This document shows, in pieces, positions 13,440 through 13,554 of a stretch of DNA of 13,554 bases. This DNA is from Candidatus Omnitrophota bacterium (GTDB taxonomy: Bacteria > Omnitrophota > Gorgyraeia > Gygaellales > Profunditerraquicolaceae). The notes below the pieces were generated by a model. The model was not told the origin of the DNA. It ran no database searches and saw only the letters and a program-made list of their open reading frames with translations. The first letter of the stretch is position 1, and each line of letters opens with the position of its first letter. Made by a program: the position numbers and the translations under genes. The stretch lies in contig JAQUOO010000023.1 in the NCBI GenBank assembly GCA_028717055.1, positions 1 through 13,554 on the forward strand, in the 5' to 3' direction.

Positions 13440-13554
13440 GAACTATGCTGACTTTCGTATTCAGTAGTTTTGTTGTTCACCAAGCTTCTTTCTGTTAATA
13501 ATGCGTACAACCAGCGTTTACAACTATCCGTATTAGGAAATCTTCTAAATACAT
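13436..13554 (-). mobile_element. C-terminal end of an IS256/mutator-family transposase, rest outside the window
   Basis: A minus-strand frame is open from the right edge (first full codon at 13552) for 38 codons to a TGA at 13438-13436. It starts VFRRFPNTDSCKRWL and continues YALLTE. This matches the C-terminal signature I know for IS256-type DDE transposases: V-x-R-x-FPN-x-x-S-C-x-R-L then ALL-x-E, close to the end of the protein. The final residues (LVNNKTTEYESQHSS) fit a longer-tailed subgroup, which I am less sure about. The catalytic part and the far end of the element lie outside the window. The near terminal repeat should lie just left of the stop but cannot be fixed without the other end. 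Confidence 0.6.

Noticed and set aside
13501..13554. Minus-strand ATG frame at the right edge reading MYLEDF
   Set aside because: It stops after 19 codons and overlaps the better-supported transposase frame; the resemblance to another transposase start is produced by the same bases.

Overview
The window suggests a diderm bacterium of moderate GC content with tightly packed genes. The envelope-type products support this: an AsmA/DUF748-like protein, a lipoprotein-type SGNH hydrolase, and a membrane-anchored small heat-shock-like protein. The gene mix and the short 'SNYxGTT'-type FeoB remind me of Candidatus Omnitrophota or a similar environmental lineage. That placement is a weak inference from memory, not something the sequence proves.

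Positions 1 to 10326 form one long plus-strand gene train with almost no spacing. The order is the 3' part of an aldehyde dehydrogenase, a PlsC-type acyltransferase, an anchored Hsp20-like protein, PurU, an AsmA-like protein, an unknown helical protein, an acyl-CoA ligase, RlmN, an SGNH hydrolase, FeoA and FeoB. Several joins are stop/start overlaps, which points to translational coupling. The only clear internal promoter is an extended -10 at 2037-2045, before the Hsp20-like gene. The common themes are lipid and acyl metabolism (aldehyde dehydrogenase, PlsC, acyl-CoA ligase, SGNH esterase), envelope maintenance (AsmA-like, anchored sHsp), one-carbon and RNA modification (PurU, RlmN) and ferrous iron uptake (FeoAB).

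Positions 10327 to 10737 hold no gene. The middle, 10441-10600, is 78% GC by count (124 of 160) and is built from four consecutive perfect hairpins, unlike anything around it. Next comes a textbook intrinsic terminator that reads on the minus strand.

Positions 10738 to 13413 hold an accessory minus-strand operon with both ends visible. A strong promoter (TTGACA, 17-bp spacer, TATTAT) carries a dyad-symmetric putative operator over its -35. It is followed by an excisionase-like HTH protein, a tiny two-helix membrane protein with a coiled-coil tail, a small exported protein, an FRG-domain protein and a KilA-N protein, and then the terminator. At the right edge, the last 38 codons of what looks like an IS256 (mutator) family transposase run into this promoter region. 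An insertion sequence therefore abuts the operon and may supply its promoter. The FRG/KilA-N operon is the best candidate for an undescribed system in the window.
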